A stretch of DNA of 64,000 nucleotides from Linnemannia elongata (Eukaryota > Mortierellomycota > Mortierellomycetes > Mortierellales > Mortierellaceae): positions 310,001 to 374,000 of the forward strand of contig JAXBDG010000008.1 of the NCBI GenBank assembly GCA_036320915.1, written 5' to 3'. This document shows, piece by piece, positions 1 to 9,833 of the stretch. The notes under the pieces are model-generated. The model made no database searches. It saw nothing but the letters and a program-made list of their open reading frames with translations, and was not told the origin of the DNA. Position numbers and translations under genes: made by a program. Numbering within the stretch: the stretch's first letter is position 1; every line of letters begins with the position of its first letter.

Positions 1-445
1 GTTGCCTCTCTCTTTATGCCCTCTTAGAAAGCGATTGCTGTCGGTCTGACGAACAAACACCGCCGCATTTACTGCGATCACTTGGCACCAATCAATCAAC
101 AACCTTCCTCGATGCTCGCTGACACGGATCAATTGCTACTCTTTACAACACTTCTCTATGTTGTCGCTGACATCCCTCCTTCTTCTTCTTCCGTCTTCTT
201 TCACTCTCTTGCCTTCTTCTTTGACGCTCCTGTCTTCTTTGTCTTCCCCACAGACTCTCTGTCTGTGTTCTTTTTACTACTTCTTTCCTCTCTCCTCTGT
301 TGCACGTTAAACAAACCATGCAAACAAAATACGAAAAAAACCGTCCCCTGCATGAAAATTTTGGTGGAGCTGTTGAAATAAATAAGTCAAAGTTGAAGCA
401 ACATCCATCGCACAAGAACTCATTCACAAACACCCAGGAACGACC

Positions 446-643
446 ATGTCGACCCCTTCGACCACCAGCAGGAGAAGCAACCAGAACTTGGAGGTCAACA
501 ACAACAATGACGTCTCTGACACGCCAATGACTATTCTCCAGGATGACCATCTTGACTCTTTCGACCAATCCAATCCAGCTCTGCCACCTCCTTCGTTCTT
601 GAGTGATGATGTCCCCATCATGGTTGGGTTATTTCCACGCTGA
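446..643 (+). CDS. Small hypothetical protein (65 aa) or first exon
   Basis: An ATG in a good context (cgaccATG) follows a CA-rich, leader-like stretch and opens a 65-codon frame rich in Ser, Asn, Asp and Pro. No domain, signal peptide or membrane segment is visible. The frame stops at 643, and a T-rich, AT-rich stretch follows near 710. A splice from about 620 to an acceptor near 700 could lengthen the C-terminus, but the donor would be weak (GTTGGG). I do not recognise the protein. It could be one of the tiny acidic or Ser-rich proteins typical of this window, or chance. Confidence 0.35.
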   Translation: MSTPSTTSRRSNQNLEVNNNNDVSDTPMTILQDDHLDSFDQSNPALPPPSFLSDDVPIMVGLFPR

Positions 644-1918
644 CCAAAATTGGTCAGAAACACCTAGAGACATAATTTGGGTCGCATGTGCTTTCTACAG
701 ATCATCGGTGATTTTTTATTATTGTCATCTGAACCAACTATCGTGATGAGAGAGGTCAAGCATGGAACTACCGAGAAAGGGTGTGAGTAGAGTAGAGACT
801 TTCCTCCTCGCACCCACCCCCTTCAAGAACGGGTAGTGAGGGGAGACACAAAACCCCTCGCCCTCATACCCCTCCCTAAAGCTTAAAGCTCCGTTCGCTG
901 GTTCAGCGACATCTGGTAAGATAAATACTTCATTTTCCTTTCCCCCCTCCATTCCCCTTCAAGCAACACGAAAAGAAAAGAGCGTGCGTGTGCATGTCGT
1001 TGTTATCTCTTCCTCTCCCTTTTTTCAGTCTTCGCCCTTTTCTTTGCTTTTCTTGTGCGAAGTACGCGTCAGCTTTGTTGCTGCTTCGCTCCCTTCCATT
1101 TCCGTCCCCTCCCTTCCTCACACTCTGGTTTATCACACTTTCCCGCCTTCTTCGTCTTAACTGATCGTCATTGATTGCATCATTTCATGCTGATCATTGA
1201 TCAATTATTAGGAACACTTGAACACAATTTTAGTAGCGCAAACGTTTTTACTTGAGATTTCTTGTCGTCTTATCATCTTGTGACAAGGGCTGCCGATCTG
1301 CGGCCAAGAGGAGTCATGACCCCCCCTCCTCCTCATACTTAAGTGTCCACAAGCCTAGTTTGGCACGGTTGGGCCTTGTGCTTGGCCATGTCAACGGAGT
1401 GGGTTGCGCCGGCGTGGTGGTCGGTTGTCACGGAGATACCCTAGGGGCAAGTGGACACTCCTTGCAAGAAAGTAGTCTCATTTTGCACACTACTGCATAC
1501 ACCTTCTCATCATACACATCCTCACTGCTCTTGTCTCATTTTCGTAGTCCAAACCACATTCTATTTCGACTTTTTCTCTCCTACTTTTAACAAATACAAA
1601 AAAAAAAACCTCAGCTCTCTTCTTAGACATCCACATGCACGTCGCTTTCTTTTTGCTGGCCTCTCCTTCGATTCCAACGATCGATAATAAACCACAAAAC
1701 GAGGACGAAAGCAGATGAGATCGAAGTATCGATTTATTCAAGGTATGTTATGTTGTACAGATAGTAATTTGTTGTTTTTTACAGAAACCCAAGTCTTTTA
1801 TTCACAAAGAAAAAAATGAACTGGGTCGGATAAGGGTCAAGATAAGGTCATCAACTGAAGGAGATCCAGTGCGCCATTTCAGATCCTAATCCCGAAAAGG
1901 GAGGGTGCTTGAGATGCT
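644..1918. other. Intergenic, no gene seen
   Basis: This stretch has pyrimidine-rich runs and short frames without family features. The distal part (about 1740-1918) is probably the 3' UTR of the minus-strand ribosomal protein gene. I see no RNA gene. Confidence 0.5.
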
Positions 1919-2726
1919 TTAGTAGAAGTAACCCAAGACCTTTCCTCCGGTGTGGCGACGACGAGCCTCCTCGTGGTCCATGATTCCGGCAGAGGTGGTG
2001 AGGATGATGTAACCGAACTGGCGCGAGGGCAAGAGACGGGCAATCCACTTCTCAATCTCGTTCAACTTGATGTTGAAACGGGGGGAGATAACTCCGGTCT
2101 TGTTGATACGGCCGATCAATTGGACGACGATCTTGCCCGAGCGGTGGTCATCGATCTCCTCGAACTCGCCAATGTAGCCTACAATCACAGCAAATAATGA
2201 ATTGAGAAGGTCAATTAGTATTTCGTGTCATTGCAGATATGCTTTCGAATGCATGAAGGAAAGAGTAGGGAAGAGGGAGGAAGGGAAAGGGAAGGGGATG
2301 TCTCCACTATATAAAGGCTAGAGGCCACAAAAGAGTGCCAGAAGCTTGTAAGTAGTGTAATTTCGTTCTTCCGAAGCATTAAAAGATAAGTGTTGGATAT
2401 GTGTGCAAATCTCGTTTCACGCCTTCGTTCGAGTAAACAAACTAACAACGGTAATAAAGACAGCGCAACACCAATCCAGTTATAACTTCGGTGGGGTATG
2501 TGTTGTATTATGTATGTGGTCAAAGAAAGAGAAGTCAGGGGAGGGAGTGTGAGGTGTAGGTGGCGAGAATAAAGAGGTGAGGGGAAGACGTACCGTGCTT
2601 CTGCATCAAGGACAAGAACTTAACGATGACCTTGGACGAAGGGCGGATCAAGACCTGGCGCTTGCCACGCTTCTCGGCGTTGTTGATGTTGTTGAGGCAG
2701 TCGTTCAAGACGGAGATGCGGACCAT
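1919..2726 (-). CDS. RPS22: 40S ribosomal protein S22 / uS8 (RPS15A type)
   Basis: This is a cytosolic small-subunit protein that binds 18S rRNA in the platform/body region. Two exons, 2726-2594 and 2178-1919, join in phase 1 across a GTACGT...TGTAG intron of 415 bp. The product is 130 aa, exactly the eukaryotic uS8 length. It begins MVRISVLND, has the conserved block [16 protein letters not shown] and the invariant [18 protein letters not shown] and [10 protein letters not shown] segments, and ends GKVLGYFY. The intron is unusually long for a 130-aa gene. In yeast, a uS8 paralogue's intron hosts a snoRNA; I saw no confident C/D or H/ACA signature here. The gene lies in the same orientation as the GlcN6P deaminase, with about 1 kb between them. 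Identification is secure. Confidence 0.97.
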
Positions 2727-3772
2727 TTTTGATGATGCTTCTGATTTGATTATAAAGAGAAAAAAAAGAAACCAAAATTGGTGGCAAAAAAAGGGGGAAA
2801 GAGGAGTGAATACCAGAGTTTCTCATATGAGTGTCACATCCGTATTATCGCAGGTTTGTCTTCTTTATCTTTTTAAAAAGACTAGGAAGGTACAAGAGTT
2901 GCGACAAGTGACGAAGGGATTCATAAAGAAGACACAGTCGGCCCAAAGGTTCAAAGACCTGCAACGTATCACTAATATCCGCGAACCAAAACCCACGCAG
3001 ACTTCAACTCACTCTTCGTTACATGAAGAGTGGGTGAGAAGTGCAGAGTAGGGCAGATATTATGTTGTGAGAGCAGTTCTGACCATAGCAAAGTTGGGCA
3101 TAGAAGAAAGTGTGGGAGGTGGCACGGAGTGAGCGACGACAGGGCATGATGGGTGGAGAAAGGGAGGATAGGGGAGTGGTGGCGTATGTTTGCTGATCCA
3201 AAAATATATGCCGCTGCCCTGAGATCAAGATCTCTCTTTTATGTCGATGATACCAATGGTTGATGTTCCAGACCCAATATTTTGTTTCCTGATCAATTGG
3301 ACATTGTTGGATTACTGAAGAGTATGGAGGATGGTGTTGGATGGGTGGTATATCATGACGGATGGATGGTTGCTGGATTGATGGATGACGGATAGACAGC
3401 ACGCATTGCTGAATGGATATTTACTCTGGAGAAGAAGGAGGAAAAGAGAAGGAGCAAGAACACCGCGATCGATTCGCTCTTTTATTGATTAATTGGGACA
3501 GGCGCACGTGATTACTCTTCCAGCACCTGCATTTTTCTCTCTCTTCACTCGTGGAAAACCATCTAACAGTCCGGCAGAAGAGTGAAAGAGACAAAGGTCA
3601 GGTTGGCGTTATGGATGGTGTTCTAGATGGTATGTTTATTGCAGCGCATATTTTCTCTTCTTTCCATCACCACTTTTCAGAGTCTCCAACCGAACGCTTC
3701 GATCACAACTCCCTCTCTTCTTCACCCTTTCCCCTTCTCCGTCTTGTTCATGCCCTCCTCCTCTTCGCAATT
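2727..3772. other. RPS22 promoter region and 3' flank of the GlcN6P deaminase gene
   Basis: There is no supported coding gene. Around 3300-3420 lies a degenerate run of short ATGGATGG/GGATGGTTG-type repeats. The upstream part must hold the RPS22 promoter, but no clear TATA box was identified. Confidence 0.45.
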
Positions 3773-5752
3773 TTATTGATGATAGGTAGCTTCAACACCG
3801 CGCCACGACCGGACACCTCCCTGCAAACCTACGTTGTCAGATCCAATCAGCTGCTCGTGCACCTTCTCAATCGACTTGAAGTAGTTGACCGTCTTGACAT
3901 GGAGCTCCAGCGTCGCGTCCTCGTCACAGACAACCATTCCACGCGGATGCAATTGGATCGCAGAGACCGTCCACATGTGGTTGACACCTTCCTCGATACA
4001 TTTCGCCAACGCCAGAGCCTTGTGCGCGCCTGTAATAATCACGCATACTTCTCTAGCGTCCATCACCGTGCTGTTGAGTAAAGGGTTGGAGAGAAGGTGA
4101 AAGATAGGGTGAATTAGTTGGTGGAGTTGCTTGGATACCATACGACGCTTTGCATGCTCTATTTTCTTTTTTCATCCTGTAGCTGAAAAGCGCCAATCGG
4201 TGAAGGCGAATTCTAGTATTGGGGATTGTACCACCACGACCCATTCTTTTGTCCATGGACTGCAATAAAAGAAGAGGGCTCTCTTTCAGTCACACTTTCT
4301 GTGGTGGTTGTTGTTGTGCTTCCCCTGCCGACTGTCTATTCTTCTCCTTTCTTGTACTTCTCTCCAGTGTCAAACGTGCAATAAGACAAGAGAGGGTTCC
4401 CTTTCGTTCATCCCTGCAGTCATTATTGTTGTGTTGACCAAAAGCGTTCTTGTCGTCTGTCTTCTCGTCGCCTTTTCCCCTGTACCAAAACCTCCCCGCT
4501 TCATCGTCTCAGCTGTTGTCATCATACTGTTTGTCGGAGAAAATAAAGAGACGAAATAACAAATAAGCGCTATCGATAATGGAACTTTCATATTTCTCCT
4601 TTCCAGATAAGCGCTCTTCCTTCCAGCTCTTCCCTCGTCCTTGGTCCTGTCACCTCACCCACTATACAGTACAGCTGTCAGAAGGTTCCTGAAAGAAAAG
4701 GAGACAAAGGCTTACCCAACACCGACGGTCAATGCCAAGTTAGGCACCTTCGTAATATCGTTATCAAAGAACCTCGCATTCGCAACAATGGTTTCATAAG
4801 CCAACGTCTTGACACGAGTCCTCGAGTTCAAGGACGATCCGGGCTCATTAAACGCAATATGTCCATCAGGTCCAATTCCGCCCAGGAACAATTCGATACC
4901 GCCGACGGCATCAATCTTTTCCTCAAACCGGTGGCATTCCAGATCCAGGTCCTTTGCGTTCCCGTCGAGGATGTGGACGTTCTCAGGCAAGATGTCGACG
5001 TGCTTGAAGAGGTGCTTCCACATGAAGGAGTGGTATGATTCTGGGTGGTCTCTATTGGAGTTAAAGGTTAAAGGGCGGCGGTAAGAAAATGGTGCAATAG
5101 AAGAGTTGTTGTTTTGGTCTCCCGTAGGTACTTTTTGCTTTGTTGTACAAATTGAGCAAAAAATATGTCCCGTCGCTCTCCTGTTCAATGATCACTTTTG
5201 CAGGAGTGCAAAAAAGAAGCAAAAAATACATTGCCCAATCCAATTTTTTCCCACCGTCCATTCGCCCCCTTCTCTGGCTCGTAATCACGCCTTGCTCCTG
5301 TAAACACGAGGAACTCGACAACGTTCTTTACCAAAAACCACTCCTTATTCCTCTATCTCTCTCTCTTTCTCATATGTTCACCTTCAAGTAAGTTACCTTG
5401 GAAGGCCGACATACTCGTCCATGTTGAAGGTAACGATATGTTTGAAGGAGAGTTCACCGTTCTGATGGAACTTGACCAGATTCCTGTAGACGCCCACGGG
5501 GGATGATCCTGTTGGGAGACCCAGTACGAAGGGGTTGTTGGCCGTTGGGGCGAACTCCTTGATCCTCTCCTTCACGTACTTTGCTGTTTTTCGGCATTGA
5601 ATGTGAAAGTGAGGATGAGGATTATGGTTAGTTGGTGGGTACTTGACAAGGGCTGGCAGGAACCATGGGAGTGAATACAGATGAAGAGTAGGAGGTAACT
5701 TACCAACATGGTAAGATACGGCATCGTAGTCCTGGCGAATAACTAATCTCAT
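3773..5752 (-). CDS. NAG1: Glucosamine-6-phosphate deaminase/isomerase
   Basis: The enzyme converts glucosamine-6-phosphate and water to fructose-6-phosphate and ammonia in the cytosol, the last committed step of amino-sugar (chitin/GlcNAc) catabolism. Four exons, 5752-5704, 5583-5397, 5051-4716 and 4070-3773, give 289 aa, the length of animal GNPDA1. The start [10 protein letters not shown] is family-typical. The catalytic residues fall at the same numbers as in E. coli NagB: Asp72 in NMDEYVG, and Asp141, His143 and Glu148 in [22 protein letters not shown] forms the phosphate-binding loop, and GAHKALAL and [12 protein letters not shown] are conserved. The last intron is long (645 bp). I see no neighbouring GlcNAc kinase or deacetylase, so there is no cluster of the kind found in Candida. 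Identification is secure. Confidence 0.97.
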
Positions 5753-6399
5753 TGTGTCCTTATGGGTGGTGTATGTATGTAGTTGGTTGGTGAGTTGTTT
5801 TTGTTGAAGAAGGTTATGAAGAGTGGAGAGAAAAGGATGAAAGAAAGATGTTGAAAAAGTAAAAAAAAAAACGAGAACGTTCTTATGTTTGTGTTTTTGT
5901 ATGTGCGTGCGAGCACTAGCCAAAGAGTATGTATTGCTCCGATCACGAAATGACAGTCCCCCCTCCTTCCTTCGCTCCAACTTACTTTTTCGCTCTCCAA
6001 TTGTCAATCCATCGATGAGTGCTCTCGTTATCGTCCACATCTCGGTGTCCACGATCAGCCGCCTTGATTGAACGCCTAATCCTTCATATCTCTCTTTCTC
6101 CTCCTACTCCCTCACTGCCTCATCCTCCTCTCCCTTGCATCGCCATCCGCGCTTGCTCACACACCCTTTCTCTCGGCAAACAACGCACATACATGCACTT
6201 CGTTATCCGTGGGATTGGGAGATAGCAGAATGTAGTGTGATGAGAGATCCCTGCTCTCTGTCTCTTTGGATCACAAGAAATGAAAGGAAACGCGCCCTGC
6301 TACCAATGCTCCATCTCTTGCCCCAAAAATCGACGGAGAAAAAACAAGCCCACATTCGACATCCAACGTCCAACGTCCAACATCCAAGAGCCCTCATTC

Positions 6400-6464
<65 letters not shown>

Positions 6465-6602
6465 CATTAATCTCCTTGACCAACACACAGACACGAAGGC
6501 ACTCCAATCTCAATGACACACACATACCATCTCGCAAAAGATAGTGTAACACCGTGGCGTTGGTATGTCATTGTTGTTTATTTCCTTCCCTTCTCCCTCT
6601 TC

Positions 6603-6633
<31 letters not shown>

Positions 6634-7233
6634 GCTCCGTCTCTCCTTCCTCTTTTTCTCCTTGCCATTTGTCATTGTTTGTGGATGATATCTTTCTCTC
6701 TCTCCTTCTCGGAAATTAGTTTCCAGATTATCGCTCCTCAACTCCTACGCAAAATGCTTAATTTCTTTTCATTTTTTTTTTTGTGGGGTGAAAAAAAAAA
6801 AAGGATCAAAGGATCTAAAGGTACTTGGTCGGATCTACCATATCAACTTTCTTCCTCTATTCTCTAGGCTCTTGCTCTCTAAGGGTTCTGAAACCTGGAT
6901 ATGGGGGGAGGGAGGGAGGGTGTGAGGGAGGAGGGGAGAGATATAGTAGCGATGATGCAAGATGACTATGATGGATATGCTGGTTTGTTTATTGTGTACA
7001 TGTACAGTACATGCAAACTACGATCGGGGAATGTAAAAAGGGTCGTTTATGAAAGGATAAGATTAAGAGATATGAAAAATGCAAGAAAAAAAATATGAGA
7101 TGAGGTGGAGGGGGTATTGAGGGTAAAGCTTTTTTTGTCCTTCCCGATGGAAAAACTGAACGTAGAGAATTTGAGGGTGAGATTCTCGAGCTAGTTCTTT
7201 TGAACCTGATGGATGGCGGGTTGTCTGGCTGGC
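5753..7233. other. Intergenic, no gene seen apart from microsatellites
   Basis: This holds the promoter of the deaminase gene, the CT microsatellites, and an A/T-rich stretch with homopolymers near 6770-6802. No protein family or RNA gene is recognisable. Confidence 0.5.
6407..6460. repeat. (CT)27 microsatellite
   Basis: A 54-bp uninterrupted CT run. A second, interrupted CT-rich tract lies at about 6607-6642. Both are upstream of the deaminase gene in noncoding sequence, and the apparent reading frames across them are artefacts. Confidence 0.95.
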
Positions 7234-7446
7234 TTAGACGAAGAAGCTATTACGGCCGCCGTGCATGGCGGGGGCGATGAGGTCGTGAAGAGACGGTTCG
7301 ACCTTGCGGCTACCTTGCTCCTGTTGCTTGTGGTCACCGGCCATGGTAGAGGGGCGTTGCTCATGCAGGGAGGTACGCGGGGTTTGGGAGGGGCTGGGAG
7401 TGGCCGAGGCGATCTGGTTCTTGGACGACTTGTTGAAGAAATGCAT
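7234..7446 (-). CDS. Micro-protein with a PSQTPRTS motif (70 aa), copy 1
   Basis: This is a 70-residue frame with its own TATA box about 120 bp upstream. It opens MHFFNKSSKN and carries ASATPSPSQTPRTS at roughly residues 13-26, then a polar, disordered, Gln/Lys/Glu-rich middle. It shares the N-terminal layout (short hydrophobic-basic start, Ser/Lys/Asn linker, Ala-Ser-Ala, PSQTPRTS) with the plus-strand micro-gene at 9440-9652. This supports both being real and paralogous. No domain, signal peptide or membrane helix is present. Function is unknown; a stress- or growth-induced disordered protein is only a guess. Confidence 0.6.
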   Translation of the reverse strand: MHFFNKSSKNQIASATPSPSQTPRTSLHEQRPSTMAGDHKQQEQGSRKVEPSLHDLIAPAMHGGRNSFFV

Positions 7447-7564
7447 GGTTTGTGGTTTGGTTTGGTTTAGATTGTGTGGAAAGGGTGGAGAGAAAGGCGA
7501 GAGAGAAGTATTTGCGGAGAGTGTTGATGAGGAATATGAGGGGAGTAAGCAAGAGTAGGGCGGC

Positions 7565-7571
7565 TTTTATA
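7565..7571 (-). promoter_or_regulatory. TATA box of micro-gene copy 1
   Basis: TATAAAA reads on the minus strand about 120 bp before the ATG at 7446, at a spacing similar to the other micro-genes in this window. Confidence 0.55.
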
Positions 7572-8517
7572 AGGGCTTCTGGCATACCTGGGATGGACCA
7601 AAAAGGGATTGGGTGTTGGATACCAATACCGTCCATCCATCGGCATAGACATTCCAAAGAAACCATGGAACGAAACATAAACTAACACTCGGTCAGCGGA
7701 GATCATGCAGGGAATCGTGTCTGTGTTGGTACTGCGTTTGGGCACAGACAGACAGACAAAAGCGTCGATGGAAGGCACAGACTTCTTGGAAGACTGAACT
7801 CTGCTATTTTTTACTTTCTTCTAGGCATGGAGGGATGTAGGTTCTACTCCAGGTGTTTTGAGTTTTTTGGAGGGAGGGGAAATCTTTGGAAGGCTGGCAT
7901 GGAAAATCGAGAACAATCGCGGTGCATAGGTGGGTCTTAAGACATATAGACACGGTCAGGAACTGAGCCGGTCGGGGAACTAAAAGAGGTCGTTGCCTCT
8001 CTTTTCGTCAGCTCCCTCACCTCCCTGCTTCTATTTTTCAGCCACCTTTCGTCTCCCTATAACTTCTATCCTTCTCTGACCAACGATTAGTCTATGATGG
8101 CGCCCTTGGTTGTAGATGGAGACGCGACGCTGGCTAGAGAATAGACGTTGAAAGACTCCTTTGCTCAGCCAATCGGTAAAACTACCAGAGCTAATTACTT
8201 TCTTTCAAAGCCGCCAAAATGCCTCGTTTACCCACTCAGTCATTGTACTTCCCCCACTCCTCTCCCCGTACACCCTTTTCCCATACCACTCCACACCATC
8301 AAAGAGAAAACGTTCAAATGACCCTTGTGAAAATACAGACCCATGAACGAAAATAATCAAAGCCAGCCCCGTCCAGTCAACTCAACTCGCAGAGGAATGT
8401 GCGTCTGGGAGGGCTCAAATAAGAAAAAGAGGAATAAGAAAAGCATTTCAAGACAAAAAGCATAATTTGTGGTTCATCTCCGCCTGAAAAAAAACTCCTT
8501 CCCAGGAGAAAAAGGCC

Positions 8518-8871
8518 TCAACGGAATCCATTCCCTTCGTTTTGACCACCGAAGTTCTTTAATGCAACGTTAACGGCGCCTAGTCTATCATGGTTCCCAG
8601 AAGGAGGTTTCATCATAGAAAAGGTAACTTGTTGGATGTGGACATTGTTTGGGAGGTTAGAGTCACCGCCAAAAGATGGAAAACAGTAACTATGCGCATT
8701 TCTTGAGGTGAGCAGGGGTCCAAAGTAAACGGGAATAACACACGCTGGGCCAGAGATCAAAGGGAGTGAACAGTTGGCAGGCCCACTGGGATATGTCCAA
8801 TTGAACATGCAGGGACCCGGTGCAAGGACGTTGGTGGTCCGACCAGCCCCCTTTTTACCCGAATATCAAAG
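8518..8871 (-). pseudogene. Orphan coding fragment, secreted-protein-like
   Basis: A minus-strand frame stays open from a stop near 8872 to 8518. Its composition looks like real protein (Cys, Trp, Tyr, Asn-Gly, Pro), including APGPCMFNWTYPSGPANC and a C-terminal GGQNEGNGFR. The in-frame Met at 8808 gives 96 aa, but good-looking sequence continues upstream of it without a convincing start or acceptor. It may be the 3' exon of an unrecognised gene, a decayed copy, or chance. I do not recognise the family. Confidence 0.3.
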
Positions 8872-9249
8872 TCAATAGCTATTTTTGAATGGCTCAACGT
8901 TCACTTTGCCTGGCTCTTGCACATCCTACCAACTCCTCATCCTCCTCCTCATGGGTGCCTTGTCTATCCCCCACTACACCGCCTTTTGCTCTTCAGCACC
9001 GGATATTTCTTTTCTCATTTCAATTTTACAAGAGCCGCACAGGTCAAGCTTTTTGTCCTAGAGCTGGATGTGAAATTGTTGTAACATCCATTGGTGCCTT
9101 TTGAGATAATTCGCTCAGTGCAATTATTTCGGCGTTTAATTCTCCTGGAAACAAAACTTTCTATACACTCTAATTGCCCTTTGCACCATTACCATCCCAT
9201 ATCACCATCGAGGAGGACCCCATCAACAATGAAAAAAAAGAGGATATGG

Positions 9250-9257
9250 TATAAAAA
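9250..9257 (+). promoter_or_regulatory. TATA box of micro-gene copy 2
   Basis: TATAAAAA lies 183 bp before the ATG at 9440. The interval has the CA-rich leader composition seen before several genes here. Confidence 0.55.
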
Positions 9258-9370
9258 GCAACTGGTCAGTTCCTCAAACCTCTCACCACCACCACAACAA
9301 CAACAGACACTCCTCAACCACGCCTATTAATCAACACAACTCTCCCTCTCCATCCTCACTCCAACATCCA

Positions 9371-9373
<3 letters not shown>

Positions 9374-9427
<54 letters not shown>
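9374..9427. repeat. (AC)27 microsatellite in the presumed 5' leader of the 9440 gene
   Basis: A 54-bp uninterrupted AC run ends 12 bp before the start codon at 9440, downstream of the TATA box. It is therefore probably transcribed in the 5' UTR. Confidence 0.9.
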
Positions 9428-9429
<2 letters not shown>

Positions 9430-9439
9430 ACTACGAAAG

Positions 9440-9652
9440 ATGCCTCTCTTCAAGATGAACAACACCTCTTCCTCCAAGAAGAACAAGACCGCTTCGGCCG
9501 CGAGCACTCCCTCCCAGACACCCCGCACCTCCTTCGACGGCAAGGTTCCTACTACCATCTCGACTCGTACCTCTGCTCAGTCCAACCAGGCCGCCGTTAC
9601 TACGGGCGCACACCTCGGAAACATACATGCCATGATCCTCTCCCGCGTCTAG
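9440..9652 (+). CDS. Micro-protein with a PSQTPRTS motif (70 aa), copy 2
   Basis: This 70-aa frame opens MPLFKMNNTSSSKKNK, followed by TASAASTPSQTPRTS at about residues 17-31. It is the plus-strand paralogue of the gene at 7234-7446, in a head-to-head arrangement. The remainder is Thr/Ser/Gln-rich and ends HAMILSRV. There is a TATA box at 9250 and an AC microsatellite directly before the ATG. The coding part is predicted to be disordered, with no known domain. Two independent copies conserving PSQTPRTS at the same place argue for a real, small, probably lineage-restricted family of unknown function. Confidence 0.65.
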   Translation: MPLFKMNNTSSSKKNKTASAASTPSQTPRTSFDGKVPTTISTRTSAQSNQAAVTTGAHLGNIHAMILSRV

Positions 9653-9833
9653 AAGCACTACTCTACCCCTTACCTCGCAAGCATTTATCTCATAGCCCTT
9701 CCTCAGACAACACCCTCCTGCCATAAGCAGCCTTGCATCACATACACACTTCCAAAATACCCCACAAATAAAAACTGTGCATCATCTCTATAATTCAACA
9801 TCCGGTTTATTTCTATTGTAGATGAGAGACGTA

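Noticed and set aside
2179..2593. snoRNA in the RPS22 intron
   Set aside because: Considered because a yeast uS8 paralogue hosts one, but no paired C/D boxes or H/ACA layout could be picked out by eye.
6135..6516. Frames of Leu-Ser or Arg-Glu repeats
   Set aside because: They are direct translations of the CT microsatellite.
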